DNA of 8,582 nucleotides from Bacillota bacterium (GTDB taxonomy: Bacteria; Bacillota; Clostridia; Acetivibrionales; DTU013): contig JAEZJL010000101.1 in assembly GCA_023415815.1 (NCBI GenBank), forward strand, positions 1 to 8,582, given 5' to 3'. A program made the translations under genes and the position numbers. Positions 1-6,763 of the stretch are shown here, piece after piece (the stretch's first letter is position 1; every line of letters begins with the position of its first letter). The notes beneath the pieces were generated by a model. The model made no database searches. It saw nothing but the letters and a program-made list of their open reading frames with translations, and was not told the origin of the DNA.

Positions 1-1
1 T

Positions 2-310
2 ATTGAAAAATTCAAGCTTGCGCTGAAGGAGCAGGATTACAAGAAGTGCAACGAGCTCGACAGCGTATTCCACAGGGAAATAGCCAATATAACGGGCAAT
101 AAGAAGCTTATCAAATTCCTGAAGGAAGTAGAGGATTTTATGCTGATCGCCAGGACGATCGAAAAGAAGAGCTCGCCCAAGGAAAAAAACGAGCTGACCC
201 TTTCCGACCACTGCGAAATACTGGAATCCATCAAGAAAAATGATCCGGACAGAGCCATCGGCGCTATCGACAAAAATATAAACAGGATGGTCAAAAATCT
301 AGGCGTATAA
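2..310 (+). CDS. GntR-family regulator, FCD domain, C-terminal part (5' truncated)
   Basis: An open frame enters from the left edge and ends at TAA 308-310, giving about 102 residues. It matches the all-helical FCD ligand-binding domain of FadR-type GntR regulators: a D-x-x-F-H segment (LDSVFHREIA), the TGN-x-x-L turn, then DHCEILESIKKND and a last helix AIGAIDKNINRM. FCD domains bind small carboxylates, often through a metal held by Asp and His residues. The last conserved His of the family (A-x-x-x-M-x-x-H-L) appears to be Asn here, at 275-277, so metal binding may be altered. The DNA-binding winged helix lies outside the window. Being immediately upstream and co-oriented, it is the likely regulator of the sugar-acid genes that follow; this is inference from position. 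Confidence 0.82.
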   Translation: MEKFKLALKEQDYKKCNELDSVFHREIANITGNKKLIKFLKEVEDFMLIARTIEKKSSPKEKNELTLSDHCEILESIKKNDPDRAIGAIDKNINRMVKNLGV

Positions 311-330
311 ACATATTAAAAAGCAATTGG

Positions 331-357
331 GCAGGCATGCTTGCGGGTTTTATTTTA
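331..357 (+). terminator. Weak candidate terminator after the GntR gene
   Basis: GCAGG (331-335) can pair with CTTGC (340-344), including one G-U pair, around a four-base loop. A GGG and a T-rich stretch (TTTTATTTTAT, 348-358) follow. It sits 20 nt after the regulator's stop codon, where a terminator would be expected. The stem is short and imperfect, so read-through into the downstream genes is possible. Confidence 0.35.
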
Positions 358-360
358 TAC

Positions 361-375
361 ATTATAACTTATAAT
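361..375. promoter_or_regulatory. Palindrome upstream of the kinase gene, candidate operator
   Basis: ATTATAA-C-TTATAAT is a perfect 7-bp inverted repeat around one central base, 66 nt before the kinase start and 50 nt after the regulator's stop. Position and symmetry suit a dimeric repressor such as the GntR protein encoded just upstream. It does not show the GT...AC core typical of FadR-subfamily operators, and the sequence is AT-rich, so chance is a real alternative. No well-spaced -35/-10 pair was found in 311-440. TATAAA at 412-417 could be a -10 but lacks a good partner. Confidence 0.3.
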
Positions 376-430
376 TAATAATAGCTGATATTTTGTGTAT
401 AAAGCCTTTTATATAAATTTTGGATTTCTC

Positions 431-436
431 GGGGGA
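431..436 (+). promoter_or_regulatory. Ribosome binding site deciding the kinase start
   Basis: GGGGGA lies 4 nt before ATG 441. It supports that ATG over an in-frame TTG at 420, which has no purine-rich site and would add seven residues that the family does not have. Confidence 0.6.
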
Positions 437-440
437 TCGA

Positions 441-1727
441 ATGGTTAGACTTGTTATAATAGCAGATGATTTCACTGGCGCGCTGGATACGGGAGTTCAA
501 TTTTCAAAAAATGCGGTAAATACTTTGATTCTTCAATATAAGGATCTGGATTTCTCAAAAATAGACGAAAGCGTACAGGTGGTAGTTGTCGATACTGAAA
601 GCAGGCATGTTTCCGGCAAAGAGGCTGCGGCAAGGGTAAAGGAAGCCGCCGTAAAGGCGCTGCGCGCCGGGGTATGCTTTTTTTATAAAAAGACCGATTC
701 GGCCCTGCGCGGAAATATCGGGAGTGAGCTGCTTGCCGTCATGGAAGCAACGGGGGCCGGAGAGCTGATGTTTATTCCGGCTTATCCGGACGCCGGAAGG
801 ACCACCGTAAACGGCTGCCAGTTTATAAACAGAATCCCCATCGATGAGACGAGCTTCTCCAGGGACCCCCTGGACCCGGTGACAAGCTGCTATATCCCCC
901 ATATTATAAAAAACCAGGCCGATATAAAGGTCACAGTCACCGGCAGGGATGATATGGACAAGGTCTGTATTCCGGGCGATGCGGAGAATAACGAAAAAGA
1001 GATATTTGTTTTCAATGCGGAAACGAACGGCGAAATGACGGAAATTGCCGGATTTCTGAAAGGCGAAAGGAAATTGCGGCTGACCGCAGGGTGCGCGGGA
1101 TTCGCGAACACGCTTCTGGAGGTGCTGGATCTGGAAAAAAGCTACAGGCCGGAAGCGCACAGGACCAAAGGCAGGATGCTGACGGTGTGCGGCAGCATCA
1201 ATGAATTCTCCCTGCAGCAGGTAAAATATGCGGAGAATAATAATTTCAGCAGCGTCACCTTCAACACGTGCCATAAGCTGAAGCACGGTTTTTTCAAGGC
1301 AGGAGAAGGGAAGGAATGGAAGGACAGGATCGTGGAAATGCTTGACGACGGCAGGGACGTCATCGTAAAGACCATCGACAGCGAGGACGACGAGGAGGAT
1401 TGCAGGGAGCATGCCCGGAAGCTGCAGATTGACGAGGATATGATTCCTTATGTTATTTCTAAAAACATCGGAGACCTTGTGGGAGAGGTTGCTTCAAAGA
1501 CGCGTCTGGGGACGCTTATCGTTTTCGGCGGCGACACTGCGGCCGAGGTGGTCGAGTCGCTTGGCTTCTACGGCGTTGCGCCGCAGGATGAGATCCTGAC
1601 CGGCGTGGTGCTGTCCGAAGCTCTGGGAAAAGGTGAAAACGTCAATTTGATAACAAAGTCGGGCGGATTCGGACAGGAAGACGTCCTCGTGAACATAAAA
1701 GAATACATTGATAAGCACTGGGGGTAG
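441..1727 (+). CDS. Four-carbon acid sugar kinase (DUF1537 family), DtnK-like
   Basis: This predicted cytosolic ATP-dependent kinase has 428 residues, normal for the family, and phosphorylates O4 of a four-carbon sugar acid (tetronate). The N-terminal substrate domain shows IIADDFTGALDTG (6-18), KKTDSALRGNIG (83-94) and PAYPDAGR (113-120). The C-terminal nucleotide-binding domain shows VFGGDTAAEVV (361-371) and KSGGFG (406-411). These are the hallmark blocks of the two-domain DUF1537 fold, known from D-threonate kinase DtnK and 3-dehydrotetronate kinases. Pairing with a PdxA2 gene 4 nt downstream favours the direct tetronate 4-kinase role (DtnK type), because 3-dehydrotetronate kinases normally travel with a dehydrogenase, OtnC and OtnI, which are absent here. 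Exact substrate stereochemistry cannot be read from the sequence. It is the first gene of the run that ends at 4979. Confidence 0.9.
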   Translation: MVRLVIIADDFTGALDTGVQFSKNAVNTLILQYKDLDFSKIDESVQVVVVDTESRHVSGKEAAARVKEAAVKALRAGVCFFYKKTDSALRGNIGSELLAVMEATGAGELMFIPAYPDAGRTTVNGCQFINRIPIDETSFSRDPLDPVTSCYIPHIIKNQADIKVTVTGRDDMDKVCIPGDAENNEKEIFVFNAETNGEMTEIAGFLKGERKLRLTAGCAGFANTLLEVLDLEKSYRPEAHRTKGRMLTVCGSINEFSLQQVKYAENNNFSSVTFNTCHKLKHGFFKAGEGKEWKDRIVEMLDDGRDVIVKTIDSEDDEEDCREHARKLQIDEDMIPYVISKNIGDLVGEVASKTRLGTLIVFGGDTAAEVVESLGFYGVAPQDEILTGVVLSEALGKGENVNLITKSGGFGQEDVLVNIKEYIDKHWG

Positions 1728-1731
1728 AAAA

Positions 1732-2763
1732 GTGACCGGACAAAGGCCGATATTGGGAATTACCATGGGCGATCCGGCGGGCATAGGACCGGAAATAGCG
1801 GTAAAGGCACTGGGCGGCTCAAAGCTGTACGAGGCATGCAGGCCGCTGGTCATAGGCGACGCCGGTGTAATGAGGGACGCCATAGGGATAGCCGGGCTGC
1901 CGTTGAAAATCAATGCCGTTTCCGGGGTGCGGGAAGCAGAATTCGAAGCCGGGACAATCGACGTGGTGGATTTAAAAAACGTGGATATGGGAAGGCTGGA
2001 ATACGGCAGGGTGTCCGCAATGGCCGGAAACGCAGCCTTTGAAGCCGTCAGGAAAGTCATAGGGATGGCCCTTGAGGGCGAGATAGACGCTACTGTTACG
2101 GGGCCGATAAACAAAGAAGCGATAAACCTGGCAGGTCACCATTATTCTGGCCACACGGAGATTTACGCGCATTTTACCGGCACCGAGGACTACAGCATGA
2201 TGCTGGCGCATGACAGCCTGAGGGTCGTGCATGTTTCCACACACGTAGCTTTAAGGGAAGCCTGCGATCGCGTAAAGAAGGAGCGGGTGTTGAAGGTGAT
2301 AAGGCTAGCGGTGGACGCCTGCAAAAAGGTAGGGATAACGGCTCCCAGGATCGGAGTTGCCGGCCTGAATCCGCATGCGGGTGAAAACGGATTGTTTGGG
2401 AGAGAAGAAATCGATGAAATAATTCCAGCAGTCAAGGAAGCCGTATCACTGGGCATCAACGCCGAGGGGCCCATACCTCCCGACACCGTCTATTCAAAGG
2501 CAAGGGGAGGCTGGTACGATATCGTCGTAGCAATGTACCATGACCAGGGGCACATTCCTTTAAAAATGGCCGGATTTGAATGGAATAAGGAAAAGGGGAA
2601 ATGGGATTCGGTCAGCGGCGTGAATATCACGCTGGGGCTGCCCATCATCCGAAGCTCCGTGGACCACGGCACGGCCTTCGACATCGCGGGCCGGGGGATC
2701 GCTTCAGAGAAAAGCCTGATTCATGCGATAGAATACGGAATAAGGCTTGCGGTGAACAAATAA
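1732..2763 (+). CDS. pdxA2: PdxA2-type 4-phospho-tetronate 3-dehydrogenase (PdxA family)
   Basis: This 343-residue NAD-dependent, metal-dependent beta-hydroxyacid oxidative decarboxylase starts at GTG 1732, with GGGGG at 1720-1724 as its ribosome site inside the kinase gene's end. PdxA signatures are intact: MGDPAGIGPE (12-21), TGPINKEA (123-130), GHTE (140-143), STHVALREA (169-177), GLNPHAGE (211-218), MYHDQG (268-273) and RSSVDHGTAFD (307-317). His171, His215 and His270 fall at a constant +4 to +5 offset from the metal ligands His166, His211 and His266 of E. coli PdxA. True PdxA serves vitamin B6 synthesis. The coupled kinase points instead to the PdxA2 branch, which oxidises 4-phospho-D-threonate or D-erythronate at C3 with CO2 loss to dihydroxyacetone phosphate. 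A charged stretch of about 11 residues (283-295, EWNKEKGKWDSVS) before GVNITLGLP is longer than in E. coli PdxA and fits the PdxA2-like group. A B6 role is less likely but not excluded. Confidence 0.88.
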   Translation: MTGQRPILGITMGDPAGIGPEIAVKALGGSKLYEACRPLVIGDAGVMRDAIGIAGLPLKINAVSGVREAEFEAGTIDVVDLKNVDMGRLEYGRVSAMAGNAAFEAVRKVIGMALEGEIDATVTGPINKEAINLAGHHYSGHTEIYAHFTGTEDYSMMLAHDSLRVVHVSTHVALREACDRVKKERVLKVIRLAVDACKKVGITAPRIGVAGLNPHAGENGLFGREEIDEIIPAVKEAVSLGINAEGPIPPDTVYSKARGGWYDIVVAMYHDQGHIPLKMAGFEWNKEKGKWDSVSGVNITLGLPIIRSSVDHGTAFDIAGRGIASEKSLIHAIEYGIRLAVNK

Positions 2764-2794
2764 CCGCAGAATGTAATTTATCCAAAGGAGATGG

Positions 2795-4042
2795 ATGGAT
2801 GTGATCATGCCAAAGCTGGCTAAAATCCGTCAGAGCTTCAATAACGAGCATATAGCCGATATTGAGGGGACGGTGAAGGAGCAGATAAACGGCCTCGAAA
2901 CGAAGATAAGGCCCGGGGCGTCCATCGCTGTTGCCGTCGGCAGCAGGGGTATCGCCAACCTGAATCTGATTGTCAGGGCGGCTGTAGGGATTTTGAAGGA
3001 AAAAGGGGCGAAGCCGTTCATCGTGCCCGCCATGGGCAGCCACGGCGGCGCGACCGCCGAGGGGCAGAAAGAGGTCCTGGAGTCGTACGGCGTAACGGAG
3101 GAGTATATCGGCGCTCCCGTCAGGTCCTCCATGCAGACGGTGGAGCTTCCGCAGGGAAGCCTGAAGACCAGGGTGTTTATGGATAGGTACGCCTATGAAT
3201 CCGACGGCGTGGTGGTCATAAACAGGGTCAAGCTCCACACCGATTTTCACGGGTCCACCGAAAGCGGCCTGCTAAAAATGTGCGTCATCGGGCTCGGAAA
3301 GCACAAACAGGCGCTGGAGCTTCACAACCACGGGGTTTATGGCCTGAAGGAGCTCGTACCCGAGACGGCGCGCGAGGTATTAAAAAGCGGAAAAATCCTT
3401 ATGGGGGTCGGCATTGTGGAAAACGCCTACGACCGGACCATGGTGATTAGAGCCGTATTGCCCCGGGACATGGAAAAGGAAGAGATAAAGCTTCTGGATA
3501 TAAACCGGAAAAATATGCCGAGCTTTCCGGTAAAGCAAATGGATGTGCTCATTGTGGACGAAATGGGAAAGGACATCAGCGGTATCGGAATCGATTCGAA
3601 TATCACGGGGAGGATCAAAATCCGGGGGGAGCAGGAGCTTTCGGACCCGGATATTACAAATATCGTGGTGACCGACCTGACCGGGGCCTCCCACGGAAAC
3701 GCCCTGGGAATAGGGCTTGTGGATTTTATTACCAAAAACCTGTATGACAAGATAGACTTCAAAGCGACTTATGAAAACGTACTGACGAGCACCTTTACCG
3801 AAAGAGCGAAAATACCGATTGTTGCGGCCACCGATAGCATGGCGCTCGAATATGCCCTGAGAACCTGCGGGCCTGTAAAGCCGGATGCCGCAAGGATCAT
3901 ACGCATAAAAAACACGCTGCGGCTCAATGAGCTTTATGTATCGAAGCCTGTTCTGGACGAGGTGAAAGCTTATGAAAATATAGAGGTGGCAGGGGATTTT
4001 ACAGATATATTCGACAGCTGCGGGAAGCTGGTTGAATTTTAA
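2795..4042 (+). CDS. LarA-like nickel-pincer hydroxyacid racemase/epimerase homologue (DUF2088)
   Basis: This 415-residue protein belongs to the lactate racemase (LarA) superfamily, whose members use a nickel-pincer nucleotide to racemise or epimerise 2-hydroxyacids by hydride transfer. Candidate functional residues line up by spacing with L. plantarum LarA: Arg51 (Arg75), His83 in MGSHGG (catalytic His108), His148 or His152 in LHTDFHG (catalytic His174), Lys161 in LLKM (cofactor-linked Lys184) and His177 in LELHNHG (nickel ligand His200). LarA Asp72 appears replaced, since the segment reads AVGSRG. No cofactor genes (larB, larC, larE) are in the window. AAAGGAG at 2784-2790 is 4 nt before ATG 2795; in-frame GTG 2801 or ATG 2807 are alternative starts. 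It sits 31 nt after pdxA2. A tetronate or related 2-hydroxyacid is the inferred substrate; lactate racemase itself is unlikely in this setting. Confidence 0.8.
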   Translation: MDVIMPKLAKIRQSFNNEHIADIEGTVKEQINGLETKIRPGASIAVAVGSRGIANLNLIVRAAVGILKEKGAKPFIVPAMGSHGGATAEGQKEVLESYGVTEEYIGAPVRSSMQTVELPQGSLKTRVFMDRYAYESDGVVVINRVKLHTDFHGSTESGLLKMCVIGLGKHKQALELHNHGVYGLKELVPETAREVLKSGKILMGVGIVENAYDRTMVIRAVLPRDMEKEEIKLLDINRKNMPSFPVKQMDVLIVDEMGKDISGIGIDSNITGRIKIRGEQELSDPDITNIVVTDLTGASHGNALGIGLVDFITKNLYDKIDFKATYENVLTSTFTERAKIPIVAATDSMALEYALRTCGPVKPDAARIIRIKNTLRLNELYVSKPVLDEVKAYENIEVAGDFTDIFDSCGKLVEF

Positions 4043-4048
4043 GGAGGG
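4041..4048 (+). promoter_or_regulatory. Strong ribosome binding site overlapping the upstream stop codon
   Basis: AAGGAGGG begins inside the TAA (4040-4042) of the LarA-like gene and lies 7 nt before ATG 4056. It fixes the start of the first VOC gene there, rather than at the in-frame TTG 4032 inside the upstream gene, and suggests translational coupling. Confidence 0.75.
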
Positions 4049-4055
4049 CAAGTTT

Positions 4056-4508
4056 ATGGGGAACGGTATATTGGGAACGAATACGGTGGTGCAGATAGGC
4101 ATCGTCGTAAAGGACATTGAAAAGACCGGAAGAAAGTACGCTGAATTTTTAGGCATGGATTTGCCAACGCTCAAGGTCACGGCCACGGTCGACAAGACCA
4201 GGGCGGAATTCAAAGGCCGTCCCATGGCGGGGCGTACGAAGCAGATGATTTTCAGACTGGAAAATATAGAAATCGAATTGCTCGAGCCCGATGAGGGAGA
4301 AAGCACATGGAGGGAATTCCTGGACAGCAGCGGCGAGGGAGTCCACCATATCGCTTTCAGGATAAAGGACATGAAAGAAAAGACCGGGCTTCTGGAGAAA
4401 GACGGGATAGAGCTTGTACAGAAGGGTGAGTATATCGGCGGAAGGTATGCCTATATGGACAGTGTGCAGGACCTTAAAGTGATGATTGAATTGCTGGAGA
4501 ACGATTGA
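4056..4508 (+). CDS. VOC-fold protein resembling methylmalonyl-CoA epimerase, copy 1
   Basis: This 150-residue protein has the paired beta-alpha-beta-beta-beta modules of the vicinal oxygen chelate superfamily: QIGIVVKDIEK (13-23), IEIELLEPDEGES (71-83), GEGVHHIAF (93-101) and a final strand KVMIELLE (141-148). By comparison with methylmalonyl-CoA epimerase, the four metal positions would be Gln13 (usually His), Glu74 (usually Gln), His98 and Glu145, so a divalent-metal site is plausible with altered ligands. The fold carries out epimerisations, isomerisations and lyase reactions through metal-stabilised enolates. No methylmalonyl-CoA mutase lies nearby, so the true substrate is probably linked to the hydroxyacid pathway. 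It lies 13 nt after the LarA-like gene and 12 nt before its paralogue. Confidence 0.75.
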   Translation: MGNGILGTNTVVQIGIVVKDIEKTGRKYAEFLGMDLPTLKVTATVDKTRAEFKGRPMAGRTKQMIFRLENIEIELLEPDEGESTWREFLDSSGEGVHHIAFRIKDMKEKTGLLEKDGIELVQKGEYIGGRYAYMDSVQDLKVMIELLEND

Positions 4509-4520
4509 GGAGCGGAAGAG

Positions 4521-4979
4521 ATGCTTGTAAACCCTGATGCGATATGCCAGATTGGCATTGTGGTAAAAGATATCGAAAAAGCGGCGGGCTATTATTCTGA
4601 AATCTTTGGGGTGGAGCGGCCGGAAATATTCCGCGTGCCTCCTCAGGAAGAAACGGATATCCATTTCAGAGGGGAGCCTGCGGCTACGAGGGCAAGGATA
4701 TGCCTGTTTAAAATGTCGCAGCTGCTTCTCGAGCTGATTGAGCCGGACGGCGAGCCGAGCTCCTGGAGGGAATTCCTTGATACCAACGGGGAAGGCGTGC
4801 ATCATATCGGCTTCATACAAAAGGACAGGGACCATTATGTCAGCGCCATAGAATATTTTGAAAAAAACGGCATGCCCGTCAGGCATACGGGCCTCCGTCC
4901 GGGAGGCTCGTATGCGTATATGGAGAGCGCGCGTCAGATGGGCGTTATTCTCAACTTAAAGTATAAGGACGAAAAATAG
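4521..4979 (+). CDS. VOC-fold protein, copy 2 (tandem paralogue with a changed metal site)
   Basis: This 152-residue protein has the same layout as the preceding gene and shares long blocks with it: QIGIVVKDIEK (10-20), a W-R-E-F-L-D segment (82-87), GEGVHHI (90-96) and GGSYAYM (128-134). The pair clearly arose by tandem duplication. Predicted metal positions are Gln10, Glu71, His95 and Asn145. The last is Glu in copy 1 and in methylmalonyl-CoA epimerase, so copy 2 may bind metal weakly, act on another substrate, or pair with copy 1 as a heterodimer. GAGGAG at 4507-4512 overlaps the upstream TGA and gives an 8-nt spacing to ATG 4521, suggesting coupled translation. It is the last gene of the run; its stop is 5 bp from the stop of the convergent NADH dehydrogenase gene. 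Confidence 0.75.
   Translation: MLVNPDAICQIGIVVKDIEKAAGYYSEIFGVERPEIFRVPPQEETDIHFRGEPAATRARICLFKMSQLLLELIEPDGEPSSWREFLDTNGEGVHHIGFIQKDRDHYVSAIEYFEKNGMPVRHTGLRPGGSYAYMESARQMGVILNLKYKDEK
4861..4888 (-). terminator. Candidate intrinsic terminator for the NADH dehydrogenase gene, antisense inside VOC copy 2
   Basis: Read on the minus strand, GTATGCC (4888-4882) pairs with GGCATGC (4876-4870), including one U-G pair, around the loop TGACG. Two bases (CG) and seven consecutive T (4867-4861) follow. This stem-plus-T-run lies about 100 nt beyond the minus-strand gene's stop, with no better site between. It is embedded in codons of the convergent VOC gene (the T run is antisense to Glu-Lys-Asn codons), so coincidence is possible. 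Confidence 0.45.
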
Positions 4980-4984
4980 GGCGA

Positions 4985-6763
4985 TTAACGGAAAAGGCCG
5001 AGTTTGATCCTTTTGTTTCTGGCGAAATATCTCCACTGCCGCATAAGATACGGCATTATGTAATAATCGAGGCCGAATGCCCTTCCCGCGCCGCCGAGCA
5101 GGCAGAGCGCCGCCGGAATGTACCACCAGTTGTAATCATAAAAGCCTGTCGAAAGCATGAAGTTGATGATCAGGCCGATGGAGGCTATGGCTGCGATAAA
5201 CGTGAAAGTGCCTGAGAGGAAGGCCAGGCCCAGCGCAATCTCCGACAGGACGATGAGTATCTGGAAGAGAAGTGCGTTGGGAAGCACGATGTGGTTGGCT
5301 ATCCAGGCGTACCATGACGGAGTGAAATCTGATATGATCCTGAAGACCTTCTCGCCGGTTTCGGTGGTGGAAGCGCTGCTGGCGGTGTCCGCAGGGGGAA
5401 GCCCCGCCAGGACCGCCTTTGTCAGCCAGCCCTCGTTCACCTTCCCGATGCCTTCCACAAGCCACGCATAGCCGAGGAATAGCCTTATCGGCACCAGCCA
5501 GAGAGTCGGCGTAGTTACGGAGATGTGCTTTTCCGGAAGCGTCTTAACCTGCTTTTTATGCAGGAATTCATGCTTGATATAGCCTATCACAAGCTCAAAT
5601 CCACCTATTCCGAAAAGGTAATGCACATTGACCATATATTTTAAAATTATTGATATGAGCCTGGACCACTGTCGGCCCATAATATCGGATACGGCAAAAT
5701 AGCTGCCGATGCTTACCATGACTCCGTGAAGCTTTGGCTTCAGCTCCTGTTTCTCCGTGCCCTTAATATCGGCAAGGATATTCCTGGCGGCAGCGGCACC
5801 GGTCTGCAAAGCGGCCTCTACCAGCGCCGGAAGAGTGCCCTCCTCAGAGGCAAAAGCTGAGACGTCGCCCACGGCATAGACATTTGGGTACTGCGTTGCA
5901 GTAAATTTGTCGACTTCGATCCTGCCTGCTTTAGACTTTGCACATTCAAGCTTATCGGCGATATCTGAGGTCTTTATACCCGCGGTCCATATCAGGGTAG
6001 AGGAGCCTATAACCCTGCCGTCCTTCAGCTCGAAGCTTCCGGGATTTACCCTGACAATCGGGGAAGCGGTCATAACGTCTACCTTGAGCCTTCTTGTCAG
6101 GTATTTCTCCGACTTCTTTATACTCTTTTCCTTCATATTGCTCAATATCTGCGGAAGCGCTTCTATCAGCATCAGACGGACTTCTTTCCTGTCAATGCCG
6201 TACTCCCTGCACAGGGATCTCACCCACAGGGCAAGCTCGCCGGCCATCTCAACGCCTGTGAAGCCGCCTCCTCCCACTGCGAAGGTCAGCAGCGCGCTTC
6301 TTTTTTTTGTGTCCGTTTCCTGGGCTGCCTTTACGAAGCAATCCCTGATATGCTCCCTGATTCTGATGGCGTCATTTAGGGACCAGAGCGTAAAGGCGTT
6401 TTCCTTCATTCCGGGAATGCCGAAGAGGTTTGGCTCGCTACCGGCGGCGAGTATGAGATAATCGTAGCTGTAACGGGCATTATCCGAGGTCAGGAGTTTT
6501 TTCTCAAAATCAATCTGCTTTATTTCATCCCTTACCAACTTGACGTCCGTATACTTGAAAATGTCTCTCAGAGGCACCCTGACTCCGTCCTCGCTTATCC
6601 TGTTCCCGGCCACCTCGTGAAGCTCTGTGAGCAGGGTGTGGAAGGCATTCCTGTCGATCAGGACAATTTCCAGGCCATCCTCTTTTCTCTTCTTTTTGTA
6701 AAGCGTCAAAGCCGCTTCAATCCCGGCGTAACCGGCGCCCAGAATCACTATTTTCTCAGCCAT
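4985..6763 (-). CDS. Type II NADH dehydrogenase with C-terminal DoxX-like membrane domain
   Basis: This 592-residue flavoprotein would oxidise NADH and pass electrons to membrane quinone without pumping protons. Residues 1 to about 405 form the NDH-2 core: FAD-binding GAGYAGIEA (9-17), AAGSEPN (106-112), NAD-binding GGGFTGVEMAGE (165-176) and the second FAD motif YAVGD (296-300). Residues from about 420 to 575 form a separate membrane domain with hydrophobic segments near 421-440, 494-513, 517-538 and 545-562, matching the DoxX-like family. Classic NDH-2 proteins are shorter and end in an amphipathic anchor, so this is a fused form. On the minus strand GGGAGG (6778-6773) lies 9 nt before ATG 6763. 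It is divergent from the apbE gene and convergent with the VOC genes. A similarly extended Ndh2 feeds flavin-based extracellular electron transfer in Listeria; that role here is inference. Confidence 0.85.
   Translation of the reverse strand: MAEKIVILGAGYAGIEAALTLYKKKRKEDGLEIVLIDRNAFHTLLTELHEVAGNRISEDGVRVPLRDIFKYTDVKLVRDEIKQIDFEKKLLTSDNARYSYDYLILAAGSEPNLFGIPGMKENAFTLWSLNDAIRIREHIRDCFVKAAQETDTKKRSALLTFAVGGGGFTGVEMAGELALWVRSLCREYGIDRKEVRLMLIEALPQILSNMKEKSIKKSEKYLTRRLKVDVMTASPIVRVNPGSFELKDGRVIGSSTLIWTAGIKTSDIADKLECAKSKAGRIEVDKFTATQYPNVYAVGDVSAFASEEGTLPALVEAALQTGAAAARNILADIKGTEKQELKPKLHGVMVSIGSYFAVSDIMGRQWSRLISIILKYMVNVHYLFGIGGFELVIGYIKHEFLHKKQVKTLPEKHISVTTPTLWLVPIRLFLGYAWLVEGIGKVNEGWLTKAVLAGLPPADTASSASTTETGEKVFRIISDFTPSWYAWIANHIVLPNALLFQILIVLSEIALGLAFLSGTFTFIAAIASIGLIINFMLSTGFYDYNWWYIPAALCLLGGAGRAFGLDYYIMPYLMRQWRYFARNKRIKLGLFR

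Noticed and set aside
555..1412. Long minus-strand open frame (285 codons) opposite the kinase gene
   Set aside because: It is the antisense of well-conserved DUF1537 codons; its translation shows no recognisable family and no ribosome site.
3674..3691. DLTGAS in the LarA-like protein, resembling the ApbE flavinylation motif
   Set aside because: The protein is cytosolic with no export signal and belongs to a family not known to carry covalent FMN; the short motif is likely chance.
3380..4372. Long minus-strand open frame (330 codons) opposite the LarA-like and first VOC genes
   Set aside because: It spans two clear plus-strand genes and is low-complexity antisense translation without family motifs.
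4891..4907. GCCTCC-GTCCG-GGAGGC hairpin inside VOC copy 2
   Set aside because: It is followed by no T run on the plus strand, overlaps Arg-Pro-Gly-Gly codons, and is best explained by coding content.
4056..4979. Calling the VOC genes methylmalonyl-CoA epimerases
   Set aside because: Ligand positions differ from the canonical set and no mutase or propionyl-CoA genes are nearby; only fold-level similarity is supported.
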